From NCBI RefSeq assembly GCF_029892425.1, contig NZ_JARXWB010000015.1, positions 124,001 to 188,000 of the forward strand: a stretch of DNA of 64,000 nt. The letters run 5' to 3'. The stretch is from Bradyrhizobium sp. BR13661. Lineage in GTDB: Bacteria; Pseudomonadota; Alphaproteobacteria; Rhizobiales; Xanthobacteraceae. The translations under genes were made by a program, and so were the position numbers. Below, in pieces: positions 48,120-56,639 of the stretch. Every line of letters starts with the position of its first letter. The stretch's first letter is position 1. The notes under the pieces are model-generated. The model was not told the DNA's origin. It searched no databases and was given only the letters and a program-made list of their open reading frames with translations.

Positions 48120-48518
48120 ATGATCGACGCATCCACCTTCCTGCGCCGCGCCCTGCTCGCGGACGCCGTCTTCAGCGGTGTTGCCGCACTCGGCTTCACC
48201 TTCGGCGCCGGCGCGTTCGCGACAATGTTCAACCTGCCCGAGGCGCTGTTGCGCGAAACCGGTCTGTTCCTGATCGCCTACACCGCACTGGTCGGCTGGC
48301 TCGCCTCGCGCACGGTCATGCCGAAGCCGCTCGTGCTGCTGGTCGTGGTCGGTAACGCCGCCTGGACGGTGGGCAGCATCGCGCTGCTGTTCTCGGGCGC
48401 GGTATCGCCGAACCTTGCCGGCGAGCTCATGGTCGTGGCGCAGGCGATCGCGACCGGCGTGTTCGCCGAGCTGCAATATGTGGGCTTGCGGAAGAGCGGG
48501 AGCGTGGTGGCTGCGTGA
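48120..48518 (+). CDS. Hypothetical four-helix membrane protein
   Basis: A 132-residue protein with four hydrophobic helices (about 10-32, 46-62, 70-92, 101-122). GGAG with seven-base spacing decides the ATG at 48120 over one six bases earlier. No conserved polar motif that would indicate enzymatic function. A hairpin and T-run after it, inside the end of the SET gene, probably end its transcript. Confidence 0.65.
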   Translation: MIDASTFLRRALLADAVFSGVAALGFTFGAGAFATMFNLPEALLRETGLFLIAYTALVGWLASRTVMPKPLVLLVVVGNAAWTVGSIALLFSGAVSPNLAGELMVVAQAIATGVFAELQYVGLRKSGSVVAA

Positions 48519-48569
48519 CCGCCCCACGCCTGCATGCACCGCGTTCAGGGCACGATTACGGAGCCAAAG

Positions 48570-48600
48570 GCGCGCGGGTTACGCCCGCGCGCGACTTTTC
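48570..48600 (+). terminator. Terminator of the 48120 gene inside the SET-gene 3' end
   Basis: GCGCGCGGG (48570-48578), loop TTACG, CCCGCGCGC (48584-48592), then GACTTTTCTT. The SET gene's stop codon is in the loop. Confidence 0.7.
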
Positions 48601-49142
48601 TTGCCAACGGCATGGCCGTTGAATTTCTTTTTGGCGGCCTTTGTGCCCTTGGTGCCCGCCTTCTCGGCCTTACGCTCTGCGCGTGCTTTCACCTTGGCAC
48701 GTTCGGCACGGGCCTCGGCGCGCTGCTTCTTACGCTTGGCTTCGCAGGAGGGGCACTTGCAGCCGATCGGCTTCAGATAGGCTTTGAAATAGTCGGTGCC
48801 GTAATCGTAGTTGATCTCGTCGCCCGGCTCGATGTTCTTGATCGCGCGGATGAACACCTTGCGCTCGCGCGGGCGCACGTCGGATTCGGCGTTCGGCCGG
48901 CAGGAGTGGTTGATGTAGCGGGCGAGGTTCTTGCGCACCGAGCCGTCAATGGTCCAGCGGTTGTTGAGCTCAAACAGATATTTGTTCTCGATCTCGTCGT
49001 GCGCGGGGATCCGCGAATCCAGGATCGGTCCGAAATAACGGATGATCCTTGTGCCCTTCTTGATCGGCATGGTGGCGAAAAGGCCAAGTCCGGTCTTGGA
49101 CTTGCCGACGCGATAGGCTTTGCGGGGAGCTATATCTGGCAT
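48579..49142 (-). CDS. SET-domain protein with basic tail
   Basis: A 187-residue protein. Residues 8-125 are a SET domain, the lysine methyltransferase fold: GLGLFATMPIKKGTRIIRYF, the cofactor motif RYINHSCRPNAES and the active-site GDEINYDYG. A post-SET zinc motif CKCPSC follows. From about residue 135 the chain is almost all Lys, Arg and Ala (KRKKQRAEARAERAKVKARA and so on), a histone-H1-like tail able to bind DNA or RNA. Bacterial members methylate unknown substrates. No neighbour suggests a target. It is monocistronic. Confidence 0.9.
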   Translation of the reverse strand: MPDIAPRKAYRVGKSKTGLGLFATMPIKKGTRIIRYFGPILDSRIPAHDEIENKYLFELNNRWTIDGSVRKNLARYINHSCRPNAESDVRPRERKVFIRAIKNIEPGDEINYDYGTDYFKAYLKPIGCKCPSCEAKRKKQRAEARAERAKVKARAERKAEKAGTKGTKAAKKKFNGHAVGKKSRARA

Positions 49143-49316
49143 GATCGAGAGAAATGAGGACGCGAACTGGGCCTTATGCCCAAGCGAAGCCGCTCTTCTA
49201 GAACGATTCCGCGCCGCTGTCAGGCCTATCCGAACTGCGTTTTGTGCTTGCCCACAGTGAAGATGGCGATTGATCGAGTTCCGCAGGTTGCAGGCGACGT
49301 CATGGTGCCTGTCACA

Positions 49317-50039
49317 TTAGGTTGGAAACTTCGCCGCCACCGTCGACTTCAGGATCGCTTCCAGAAGCTGCTCGGCCGTTGTACCTGCCGGCAACCGCTC
49401 CAGAATATCCTCGAGCCGCCCGTCGAGCAGCAGCATGGTGAAGCCGTGCACCATCGACCAGGCCCGTGCGATCGCGGCGCCCTGCTCGATTGTCAGCGCG
49501 TCGCCGCTGATCGGCTCCTGCCGCAGCGCGCCGATGGCATTGGCAAGCCCGGCAAAGGAGGATTCTGCGGCCTCGTGCAGCGAGGGCCTGGAATAGTCGA
49601 GCCGCTCGGTGCGGAACATCAGGCCGTACATGCCGGGATGCGCCTGGGCATAGGCGACATAGGCCTTGGGCCGGGCCAAGGCGCGCTCCAGCGGCGAGGT
49701 AGCCTCATCGCAGGCCGAGGCCATTGCGGCGTTGAATTGGCGGAAGCCGATCGCCGCCAGTTCGCTGACGAGGCCGGTGAGATCACCGAAATGATGGGTC
49801 GGCGCGGCATGCGAGACGCCCGCCTCGCGCGCCACCGCGCGCAGCGTCAAGCCGGCGAGCCCGTCGCGCTCCAGCACCCGCTCGGCCGCCTGAAGCAGCG
49901 CCTCGCGCAAGGCGCCGTGGTGATAGGGCGTCTCGGTCTTCGCAGCTGCCGGGCGGCGCGCGGGACGAGATGCCTGTGATGTCTTTTTGGGGCTGCGCGG
50001 GCTACGCGCCGTTTCGCCCTTGGTGTTGATCTTGGCCAT
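49317..50039 (-). CDS. TetR/AcrR-family repressor with WHG domain
   Basis: A 240-residue regulator. A basic, disordered N-terminus (residues 1-38) precedes the HTH (LLQAAERVLERDGLAGLTLR, GVSHAAPTHHFGDLTGLVSE). The ligand domain is of the WHG type (HPGMYGLMFRTERLDYSRPS, AWSMVHGFTMLLLDG). Its own promoter (TTTACA, 17 bases, TATAGC, minus strand) is overlapped by an imperfect copy of the operator found also at 50112 and 52108, so autorepression is expected. It is divergent from the carotenoid oxygenase. Confidence 0.9.
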   Translation of the reverse strand: MAKINTKGETARSPRSPKKTSQASRPARRPAAAKTETPYHHGALREALLQAAERVLERDGLAGLTLRAVAREAGVSHAAPTHHFGDLTGLVSELAAIGFRQFNAAMASACDEATSPLERALARPKAYVAYAQAHPGMYGLMFRTERLDYSRPSLHEAAESSFAGLANAIGALRQEPISGDALTIEQGAAIARAWSMVHGFTMLLLDGRLEDILERLPAGTTAEQLLEAILKSTVAAKFPT

Positions 50040-50045
50040 TTACAA

Positions 50046-50130
50046 GCTATATGACGCAATATTGACAGTGTAAAGATTTCACTTGACGGAAGTCGCGCTT
50101 GGCCCTATGGCATCTTTACGATGTAAAGAT
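50046..50130. promoter_or_regulatory. Divergent promoter region with two TetR operators
   Basis: The perfect operator ATCTTTACGATGTAAAGAT is at 50112-50130; an imperfect one, ATATTGACAGTGTAAAGAT, at 50059-50077. The plus promoter is TTGACG (50083-50088), 17 bases, TATGGC (50106-50111). The minus promoter for tetR is TTTACA (50074-50069), 17 bases, TATAGC (50051-50046). Operator centres are 53 bases apart. Confidence 0.85.
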
Positions 50131-50145
50131 AAGGAGGGATACGCC

Positions 50146-51543
50146 GTGCAGCAGGACGCCATCGCCGAGCGCCGCAACAATATCGCGCCGATTCCGTTCG
50201 AGGCGGACGCGCCTTTCCTCAAGATCATCGGCGAATTGCCGCGCGAGTTGAACGGCACGCTCTACCGCAACGGTCCCAATCCGCAGTTCGATTCGCCCGG
50301 CGCGCACTGGTTCGTCGGCGACGGCATGTTGCACGCCTTCCACCTGGAGAACGGCCGCGCCTCCTACCGCAACCGCTGGGTCCGCACGCCGAAATGGCTC
50401 GCCGAGCACGATGCCGGCCGCGCACTGTTCGGCGGCTTCGGCCGCAAGCTGCCGGATGCGCCGCAAAACCTCACCGACGGCGGCGTCGCCAACACCAACA
50501 TCGTCTTCCATGCCGGCAAGCTGCTAGCGCTCGAAGAGGGGCATCTGCCAACCGAGATCGAGCCCGGCACGCTGGCAACACGCGGATATTGCAATTATCA
50601 GAGCCGCATCGCCGGCGCCTTCACCGCGCACCCGAAGGTCGATCCTGTGACAGGCGAGCTGGTGTTCTTCGGCTACAATGCGGCGGGCCCGCTGACACCT
50701 GCCCTCTCCTACGGATCGATTGACGCGGGCGGAAAGGTGACGCGCTTCGAACGTTTCGAGACGCCCTATGCCAGCATGGTGCACGACTTCATCGTCACCG
50801 AAAACTATGTGCTGTTTCCGATCCTGCCGATCACCGGCAGCATGGAGCGCGCGATGAGCGGCAAGCCGCCCTATGCCTGGGAGCCCGAGAAAGGCGCCTA
50901 TGTCGGCGTGATGGAGCGCAACGGCACAACGAAGGAGATCGTCTGGTTTCGTGCTGAAGCCTGCTACGTCTTCCATGTCATGAACGCCTGGGAGGACGAG
51001 GGCCGCATCATCGCCGACGTCATGCAATTCGAGGAAGCGCCGCTGTTTCCGCATCCGGACGGCCGGCCCTCGGATCCGGAGAAATCGCGCGCCCGGCACT
51101 GTCGCTGGACTTTCGATCTCTCCGGCAATACCGACCGCTTCCAGCAGACTTATCTCGACGATCTCACCGGAGAGTTCCCGCGCATCGACGATCGCCGCGC
51201 CGGCTTGAAGAGCCGTCACGGCTGGTACGCCTGCGCCAATCCGAAGGCACCGATGTTCGGCGCGCTGTCCGGCATCGTCCATGTCGACGGCACCGGCAAG
51301 CGGCTCGGCCAATATCTGCTGCCGACGGGCGACACCATCTCCGAGCCTGTGTTCGTCGAGCGATCGAAGGGCGCGGCGGAAGGCGACGGCTGGCTGCTGG
51401 CGGTGGTCTGGCGCGCGCGGGAGAACCGCAGCGACCTTGCCGTGTTCAACGCCACCGACATCGAAGCCGGCCCTGCGGCGCTGGTGCAGCTCGGCCATCG
51501 CGTGCCCGACGGCTTTCACGGCAATTGGGTGGGAGCAGCCTAG
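50146..51543 (+). CDS. Carotenoid oxygenase-family protein
   Basis: A 465-residue non-haem iron dioxygenase of the RPE65/carotenoid cleavage family, a seven-bladed propeller. The family motifs ELNGTLYRNGPNPQFD and GDGMLHAFHLENG are present. The four iron-binding histidines are in AFTAHPKVD, SMVHDFIVT, YVFHVMNAW and DGFHGNW. It cleaves a double bond, of a carotenoid, stilbene or lignin-derived compound; which one cannot be told. The start is GTG at 50146 with AAGGAGG eight bases before; an in-frame start at 50083 would run through the operator. It is repressed by TetR in all likelihood. Confidence 0.9.
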   Translation: MQQDAIAERRNNIAPIPFEADAPFLKIIGELPRELNGTLYRNGPNPQFDSPGAHWFVGDGMLHAFHLENGRASYRNRWVRTPKWLAEHDAGRALFGGFGRKLPDAPQNLTDGGVANTNIVFHAGKLLALEEGHLPTEIEPGTLATRGYCNYQSRIAGAFTAHPKVDPVTGELVFFGYNAAGPLTPALSYGSIDAGGKVTRFERFETPYASMVHDFIVTENYVLFPILPITGSMERAMSGKPPYAWEPEKGAYVGVMERNGTTKEIVWFRAEACYVFHVMNAWEDEGRIIADVMQFEEAPLFPHPDGRPSDPEKSRARHCRWTFDLSGNTDRFQQTYLDDLTGEFPRIDDRRAGLKSRHGWYACANPKAPMFGALSGIVHVDGTGKRLGQYLLPTGDTISEPVFVERSKGAAEGDGWLLAVVWRARENRSDLAVFNATDIEAGPAALVQLGHRVPDGFHGNWVGAA

Positions 51544-51587
51544 CTCCCACCTCCGCAGTCCGTGGTGCGTTGCAAGGGAGATCTCGC

Positions 51588-52070
51588 ATGCACATGCCTT
51601 CGATCACCGCGAATTATCTCGCCGTCCTGGCGCTGATCTACGCCGCGCTCGCGCTCGAGGTCATCCGGCTGCGACGGAGCAGCAACGCGCCGTTCAGCGA
51701 TGGCGGCAACGAAAACCTGCGCCGCGCGATCCGCGCCCATGGCAACTTCATGGAATACGTCCCCATCATCGCGCTCATGGTCGCGCTGCTCGAAATGTCC
51801 GGCGCGTCCAGCTCACGCGTTCATGTGCTGATGGGAGCGCTCGTGTTGTCGCGGCTGCTGCATCCGATCGGGATGTACGCAACACCGGGCTCGCTGCGGT
51901 TCGTCATCGGCCGCGGCGGCAGCATCTTCCTCACCATCGGCCTCCTGATCACCTGTGCGCTGACCATCCTGTCGCGCCTGCCCTGGGCCACATTCGCCGA
52001 TGAAATCGCCGACCAAGCCATTGCAACCATTCAATTTTTAGAAGTCATTCACGTCATTTTGACACTGTAA
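51588..52070 (+). CDS. MAPEG-family membrane protein
   Basis: A 161-residue membrane protein with four helices. The MAPEG pattern (glutathione transferase-like membrane proteins) is visible as NENLRRAIRAHGNFMEYVPI, with the conserved RxxHGNxxE, and LHPIGMYA. It follows the carotenoid oxygenase by 44 bases and should be cotranscribed. Its stop codon is part of the imperfect TetR operator in front of the next gene. The function may be peroxide or lipid-adduct detoxification. Confidence 0.87.
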   Translation: MHMPSITANYLAVLALIYAALALEVIRLRRSSNAPFSDGGNENLRRAIRAHGNFMEYVPIIALMVALLEMSGASSSRVHVLMGALVLSRLLHPIGMYATPGSLRFVIGRGGSIFLTIGLLITCALTILSRLPWATFADEIADQAIATIQFLEVIHVILTL

Positions 52071-52126
52071 AGATTTTGCTTGACCCTGTCGCCGCCCCGA
52101 CCTATTGATCTTTACATCGTAAAGAT
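52056..52126 (+). promoter_or_regulatory. Second TetR-controlled promoter
   Basis: Imperfect operator ATTTTGACACTGTAAAGAT at 52056-52074 and perfect operator ATCTTTACATCGTAAAGAT at 52108-52126, centres 52 bases apart. Promoter TTGACC (52080-52085), 17 bases, TATTGA (52103-52108). The layout copies that at 50059-50130. Confidence 0.85.
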
Positions 52127-52146
52127 TGAATGCGACCGAGGCGACC

Positions 52147-52722
52147 ATGACGATCTTCCTGATCCTTGCCCCCTACGGCGTCTACACCTTCCTGATGTTC
52201 ATGACCTCGGCCATGGTCGCCGTGTTCGCGGGATCCGTAATCTGTCTCGCCACGATCGCGATCGATGTTGCGCGTGGCCGCTCGGTGAAGGTCCTGGCCG
52301 CGGGCTCCGCGATCCTGTTCGCAGGCATCGGCCTCTATCTCGCATTCTTCGACCCGACACTCAGCCCGCTCGCCGTCAAGCTCTCGGTCGATATCGGCAT
52401 CTTCGTGATTTCGCTCGGCTCGATGCTGGCGCGCCGCCCCTTCACGCTGCAATATGGGATCGAGAACGTTCCGGCCGAGACCGCGGCGATGCCCGGTTTC
52501 CTCACCGCCAATTACATGATCACCGCTGCATGGACCGTAGCCGCCCTGCTGATGATGGCCGCCAACATCGTGCTGCTCTATTTCCCGGGCCTGCCGGTCT
52601 GGTCGGGCCTTGCGGTCGCCTTCGCCGCCCGCAACAGCGCGATCTATTTCACCAAATGGTATCCCGAATATCGCCAGATCAAGTATGGTGCGCCCGCCGG
52701 CGCGCTGCCCGAAGCCAAGTGA
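52147..52722 (+). CDS. Hypothetical membrane protein
   Basis: A 191-residue protein with about six hydrophobic helices. It begins MTIFLILAPYGVYTFLMFMT and has FDPTLSPLAVKLSVDIGIFV and NYMITAAWTVAALLMMAANI. GAGG precedes the ATG at 52147. No known motif or charged active site is visible. It is the first gene after the second TetR-controlled promoter and is followed at 13 bases by a YciB-like gene, so they work together, perhaps in membrane adaptation. Confidence 0.7.
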   Translation: MTIFLILAPYGVYTFLMFMTSAMVAVFAGSVICLATIAIDVARGRSVKVLAAGSAILFAGIGLYLAFFDPTLSPLAVKLSVDIGIFVISLGSMLARRPFTLQYGIENVPAETAAMPGFLTANYMITAAWTVAALLMMAANIVLLYFPGLPVWSGLAVAFAARNSAIYFTKWYPEYRQIKYGAPAGALPEAK

Positions 52723-52735
52723 GACAGGACCGATC

Positions 52736-53290
52736 ATGAAGGACGTATTCGCCCGCCTCGCCTCCGACTTCCTGTCGGCCATCGTCTTCCTGGCGATCTA
52801 TCTGATCACCGACAACGTCATCCTGGCGACGTCGGTGGCCATTGCCGGAGCGATCGCGCAGGTGATCTACGCCCGCGTCAAGGGGCGCGAGCTCGGCTAC
52901 ATGGCCTATGCGAGCCTGGCGCTTGTCATCGTGCTCGGGTCGGTCACCCTGCTGACCAACGATCCGCGCTTCATGCTGGCAAAGCCTGCGGTCGCGCATT
53001 TCGCGATCGGCGCGATCATGCTCAAGCGCGGCTGGATGCTGCGCTACATGCCGCCGATGGTGGTCGAGACCGCGCCGGAATATGTCACCGCTGCGGGCTA
53101 CGCCTGGGCCGTGCTGATGTTCGCGCTCGGCGCCGGCACGATCGCGGTCGCTGCCACCGGCGATCTGAAGCTGTGGGCGTTCTACATCTCGGCGGTCGCG
53201 GGCGGCGCCAAGGTTTTGGCCTTTGCCGTTCAATACGTGGTGTTTCGGCTGGTCGTGACCAGCCGCCGGCGCGCCGCTGCCCGCGCTTGA
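52736..53290 (+). CDS. YciB/IspA-like septation-family membrane protein
   Basis: A 184-residue protein with five or six helices. The pattern SDFLSAIVFLAIYLITDNVI, then VTLLTNDPRFMLAKPAV, is that of YciB (intracellular septation protein A) and its relatives, for which a role in envelope biogenesis is known in enterobacteria. The sequence MLKRGWMLRYMPP is shared by this branch. It lies downstream of the preceding membrane gene in the TetR-controlled unit. It is probably a paralogue of the housekeeping YciB. Confidence 0.75.
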   Translation: MKDVFARLASDFLSAIVFLAIYLITDNVILATSVAIAGAIAQVIYARVKGRELGYMAYASLALVIVLGSVTLLTNDPRFMLAKPAVAHFAIGAIMLKRGWMLRYMPPMVVETAPEYVTAAGYAWAVLMFALGAGTIAVAATGDLKLWAFYISAVAGGAKVLAFAVQYVVFRLVVTSRRRAAARA

Positions 53291-53398
53291 TGGCCGCTCA
53301 CGTCGGGTTAGGCAGCGGCTTCGAGTTGCGCTATAGGCTCGGCCCAGGATGGGTTGCGGATCGTCGCAATCCGCCGGGACAGTGTTCGGGAGACGCGA

Positions 53399-53695
53399 AT
53401 GGCCGTGGACGGCAATTGGAATCTGACCATGACGACGCCGATGGGCGAACGCCAGGCGACGCTGAGCCTGAAGGCCGAAGGTGGCACGCTTACGGGCACG
53501 CAGGGCGCGGAAGGCAACAGCGCCGAGATCTTTGACGGCACCGTCAACGGCGACAGCGTGGCCTGGAAAGTCTCGATCACCAACCCGATGCCGCTGACGC
53601 TCGAGTTCACCGGCACCGTCTCCGGCAACAACATCAACGGCGAAATGGGCATCGGCCCCATGGGCAGCTTCCCGTTCACCGGGGCGCGGGCGTAA
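53399..53695 (+). CDS. Conserved hypothetical beta-rich protein
   Basis: A 98-residue protein: MAVDGNWNLTMTTPMGERQA, TLSLKAEGGTLTGTQGAEGN, FDGTVNGDSVAWKVSI and GEMGIGPMGSFPF. The regular alternation of strands and Gly/Asn turns fits a small beta-barrel with a lipocalin-like start (GxW). No signal peptide. GGGAG precedes the ATG. It is found widely in Bradyrhizobium with no known function. Confidence 0.65.
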   Translation: MAVDGNWNLTMTTPMGERQATLSLKAEGGTLTGTQGAEGNSAEIFDGTVNGDSVAWKVSITNPMPLTLEFTGTVSGNNINGEMGIGPMGSFPFTGARA

Positions 53696-53712
53696 GGCTA
53701 CTCCACCTCAAT

Positions 53713-53816
53713 GTCATTCCGGGATGCATGCGCAGCATGCAGGCCCGGAATCCATTCTTCCACCACGTTGAAGCCCGATGGATTCCGGGCTCGCGCTACG
53801 CGCGCCCCGGAATGAC
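53713..53816. repeat. Inverted-repeat intergenic element
   Basis: GTCATTCCGGG... at the left is mirrored by ...CCCCGGAATGAC at the right, with internal CCCGGAATCCAT and ATGGATTCCGGG. It lies between convergent genes and is of a type repeated in Bradyrhizobium genomes; partial copies of the CCGGGGC...GCCCCGGAATGAC end are seen at 63595-63627. Confidence 0.8.
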
Positions 53817-53831
53817 TACATCGGAACAGCC

Positions 53832-55487
53832 TCAGCCCAGATTGAGCTCCTTGAAGAAGTCGTTGCCCTTGTCATCGATGATGATGAACGCCGGGAAGTC
53901 GACGACTTCGATGCGCCAGATCGCTTCCATGCCAAGCTCGGGATATTCGAGCACCTCGACCTTCTTGATGCAGTGCTCGGCGAGGTTCGCCGCCGCACCA
54001 CCGATCGAGCCGAGATAGAAGCCGCCATATTTCTTGCAGGCTTCGCGTACGGCCGGCGCGCGGTTACCCTTCGCCACCATCACCATCGAGCCGCCGGCGG
54101 CCTGGAACTGGTCGACGAAGGAATCCATGCGGCCCGCGGTGGTCGGGCCGAACGCGCCGGAGGCGTAGCCTTCGGGCGTCTTGGCCGGACCGGCGTAGTA
54201 GACCGGATGGTTCTTGAAATAATCGGGCAGCGGCTCGCCCTTCTCCAGCCGCTCGCGCAGCTTGGCATGCGCGCTGTCGCGCGCGACGATCATGGTACCG
54301 GTCATCGAGACGCGGGTCTTGATCGGGTGCTTCGAGAACGTCGCCAGAATGTCTTTCATCGGCTGGTTGAGGTCGATCTTGACGACCTCGCCGCCGAGCG
54401 ACTGCTCGACCTGCGGCAGATATTGCGCGGGATTGTGCTCGAGCTCCTCGAGATAGACGCCATCCTTGGTGATCTTGCCGAGCACCTGGCGGTCGGCCGA
54501 GCAGGACACGCCAAGCCCGATCGGCAGCGAAGCACCGTGACGCGGCATGCGGATGACGCGGACGTCGTGGCAAAAATATTTGCCTCCGAACTGCGCGCCT
54601 ACTCCCAAGCTTTGCGTCATCTTGTGGATTTCCTTCTCCATCTCGACGTCGCGGAAGGCGTTGCCGTCAGGCGAGCCGTGGGTCGGCAGCGCATCGAGAT
54701 AGCGGGCCGAGGCCAGCTTCACGGTCTTCATGCAGAGCTCGGCCGAGGTGCCGCCGATGACGATGGCGAGGTGATAGGGCGGGCACGCGGCGGTGCCGAG
54801 GGTGAGGATCTTCTCCTTCAGGAACGCGAGCAGCCGGTCCTTGGTCAGGACGGAAGGCGTCGCCTGGAACAAGAAGCTCTTGTTGGCGCTGCCGCCGCCC
54901 TTGGCCATGAACATGAACTTGTAGGCGTCATCGCCCTCGGCGTAGATCTCGCACTGCGCCGGCATGTTGTTGGCGGTGTTCTTCTCCTCGTACATCGAGA
55001 GCGGCGCCACTTGCGAGTAGCGGAGATTGCGGCGGAGATAAGCGTCGCGGGCGCCTTCCGACAGCGCCGCCTCGTCGTCACCATCGGTGATGACGTTGCA
55101 GCCCTTCTTGCCCATGATGATCGCGGTGCCGGTGTCCTGGCACATCGGCAGCACGCCGCCCGCGGCGATGTTGGCGTTCTTCAAAAAATCCAGCGCCACG
55201 AATTTGTCGTTCGGGCTCGCCTCGTCGTCTTCCAGGATCGCGCGGAGCTGCTTCAGATGGCCTGGGCGCAGATAGTGATTGATGTCGCCGAAAGCCGCTT
55301 CGGACAGCGCGCGAAGTGCCTCGCGCGACACCACCAACATGTCCTTGCCCAGAACCTTCTCGACCCGCACGCCCTCGGACGTGATCTTCTTGTAGGGCGT
55401 CTCGTCCTTGCCCAGCGGGAACAGCGGGGTGTGCTTGTAGGGCGGAACGGGCTTGGACTGGTCGGGGAATGCGGTGGGAGCGTTCAT
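53832..55487 (-). CDS. fumA: Class I fumarate hydratase (iron-sulfur)
   Basis: A 551-residue, oxygen-sensitive 4Fe-4S enzyme that interconverts fumarate and malate. It contains VLPMCQDTGTAIIMGKKG, whose Cys is a cluster ligand, GTAACPPYHLAIVIGGTSAE with a second, and SCSADRQVLGKI with a third. The C-terminal beta domain has GPTTAGRMDSFVDQFQAAGG. The ATG at 55487 gives the usual length; the open frame extends further upstream but has no family similarity there. Single-gene transcript. Confidence 0.94.
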   Translation of the reverse strand: MNAPTAFPDQSKPVPPYKHTPLFPLGKDETPYKKITSEGVRVEKVLGKDMLVVSREALRALSEAAFGDINHYLRPGHLKQLRAILEDDEASPNDKFVALDFLKNANIAAGGVLPMCQDTGTAIIMGKKGCNVITDGDDEAALSEGARDAYLRRNLRYSQVAPLSMYEEKNTANNMPAQCEIYAEGDDAYKFMFMAKGGGSANKSFLFQATPSVLTKDRLLAFLKEKILTLGTAACPPYHLAIVIGGTSAELCMKTVKLASARYLDALPTHGSPDGNAFRDVEMEKEIHKMTQSLGVGAQFGGKYFCHDVRVIRMPRHGASLPIGLGVSCSADRQVLGKITKDGVYLEELEHNPAQYLPQVEQSLGGEVVKIDLNQPMKDILATFSKHPIKTRVSMTGTMIVARDSAHAKLRERLEKGEPLPDYFKNHPVYYAGPAKTPEGYASGAFGPTTAGRMDSFVDQFQAAGGSMVMVAKGNRAPAVREACKKYGGFYLGSIGGAAANLAEHCIKKVEVLEYPELGMEAIWRIEVVDFPAFIIIDDKGNDFFKELNLG

Positions 55488-55732
55488 GGGGCGATCTCGG
55501 GTTTTGCAGCCCTCGCGGGCCTCTAAGCATAGAAGCGTTCTAAGCTTTTTTGCCGCAAAGGGAAGGCGTTCCGGCGGGGCCGGGGCATCCCGATTTGGCT
55601 GCCCGGCGGCCATTTTGCGGTCCCCTCCTTCGATCAGCCGGTGGTCGCGGCTGTACCCAATGAAGCAAGGTTGCACCCCTTGCGCTTCGCGCGCGGCGAC
55701 GGTTGAATGCACGCCCTCAAGGGGCTTTCATC

Positions 55733-56212
55733 ATGATTTCTAGACTGCACCTCCGCGGCGCGATTGTTGTCGCCGCCGCAATCATCGGCCTTGTGACGCT
55801 GCCTGCGCCTGCGCGCGCGGATCAGTGCGACGACATCGCCAAGCAGCTCGCCGGCGGCATCGACGGGCTGAAGGTCAACTTCAAGGCCGCCAACATCATC
55901 TACCTCACCCACCCGGCGGCGAAAGAGCTGTCGCTCGGCTGCCGCGCGCAAGGCGCGGCCTATTCGAACGAGCTCTACGCCAAGGGCGACCGCAAGCCGG
56001 CGCCGCAGTTCTATGATCTCGTGGCCTCCGCAGCTGCGATCATCTTCACGGTGACGAAGGACGACACCACGACCGGGGCCTCGCGCTGCCTGAAGCGCAT
56101 GGGCCTGTTGCGCGGCGACAAGATCACGATGCGCTACAAACGCCTCAACATGGAATGCACGCGAACCAAGACCGAAGCCGCGATTACGGTCACGCGGCCG
56201 AAGGACGAGTAG
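55733..56212 (+). CDS. Hypothetical secreted protein
   Basis: A 159-residue protein with signal peptide (LRGAIVVAAAIIGLVTLPAP followed by ARA). The mature part is mainly helical and has four cysteines (DQCDDIAKQ, GCRAQG, SRCLKRMG, MECTRTK), which probably form two disulfides. AAGGGG ten bases before the ATG at 55733. No recognised domain. Confidence 0.65.
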   Translation: MISRLHLRGAIVVAAAIIGLVTLPAPARADQCDDIAKQLAGGIDGLKVNFKAANIIYLTHPAAKELSLGCRAQGAAYSNELYAKGDRKPAPQFYDLVASAAAIIFTVTKDDTTTGASRCLKRMGLLRGDKITMRYKRLNMECTRTKTEAAITVTRPKDE

Positions 56213-56364
56213 GCCGGGCTGCCCGCCACACATTCCGTCCTTGCGTCGCTGCGCTCGCAGTGACGAGGAAACGACCATATCCCTCGCATTTTAACGATTG
56301 GCTTGACGGACCTTTCGTCCCCTCCGGGGCAAGGTCAATTGTTTCAATCTGTGAGGATTTGTGG

Positions 56365-56535
56365 ATGAGCGTTTCAAGTGTTGCGCCGCCGCCTGTGACG
56401 GTCGTGGTTCCGAGCTACGACACGAGCAAGCAGGACGACCGGACCAAGACCAAAGACACCGACCCGACCTATAAGCCGACGCCGCCCGCGCCACTGCCGC
56501 CGGGCCAGGGCACGCGGATCGATCAGCTCGCCTGA
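56365..56535 (+). CDS. Small proline-rich hypothetical protein
   Basis: A 56-residue protein, MSVSSVAPPPVTVVVPSYDT, with a charged middle (KQDDRTKTKDTD) and a proline end (PTPPAPLPPGQGTRIDQLA). GAGG lies ten bases upstream. It is probably disordered. No domain, signal peptide or membrane segment. Confidence 0.5.
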   Translation: MSVSSVAPPPVTVVVPSYDTSKQDDRTKTKDTDPTYKPTPPAPLPPGQGTRIDQLA

Positions 56536-56639
56536 CCGCGCTTGCCTGCGATGGATCGCCCGGTCTTGACGACCGGGCCTTTCGCGCGTCCGGCCGCATC
56601 TTTGCCGGATAGCCCGGCCAGACTCGTGCGAGACCGGCC

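Noticed and set aside
53778..55526. Open frame of 582 codons opposite the fumarase gene
   Set aside because: Same composition artefact; no domain and no ribosome-binding site.
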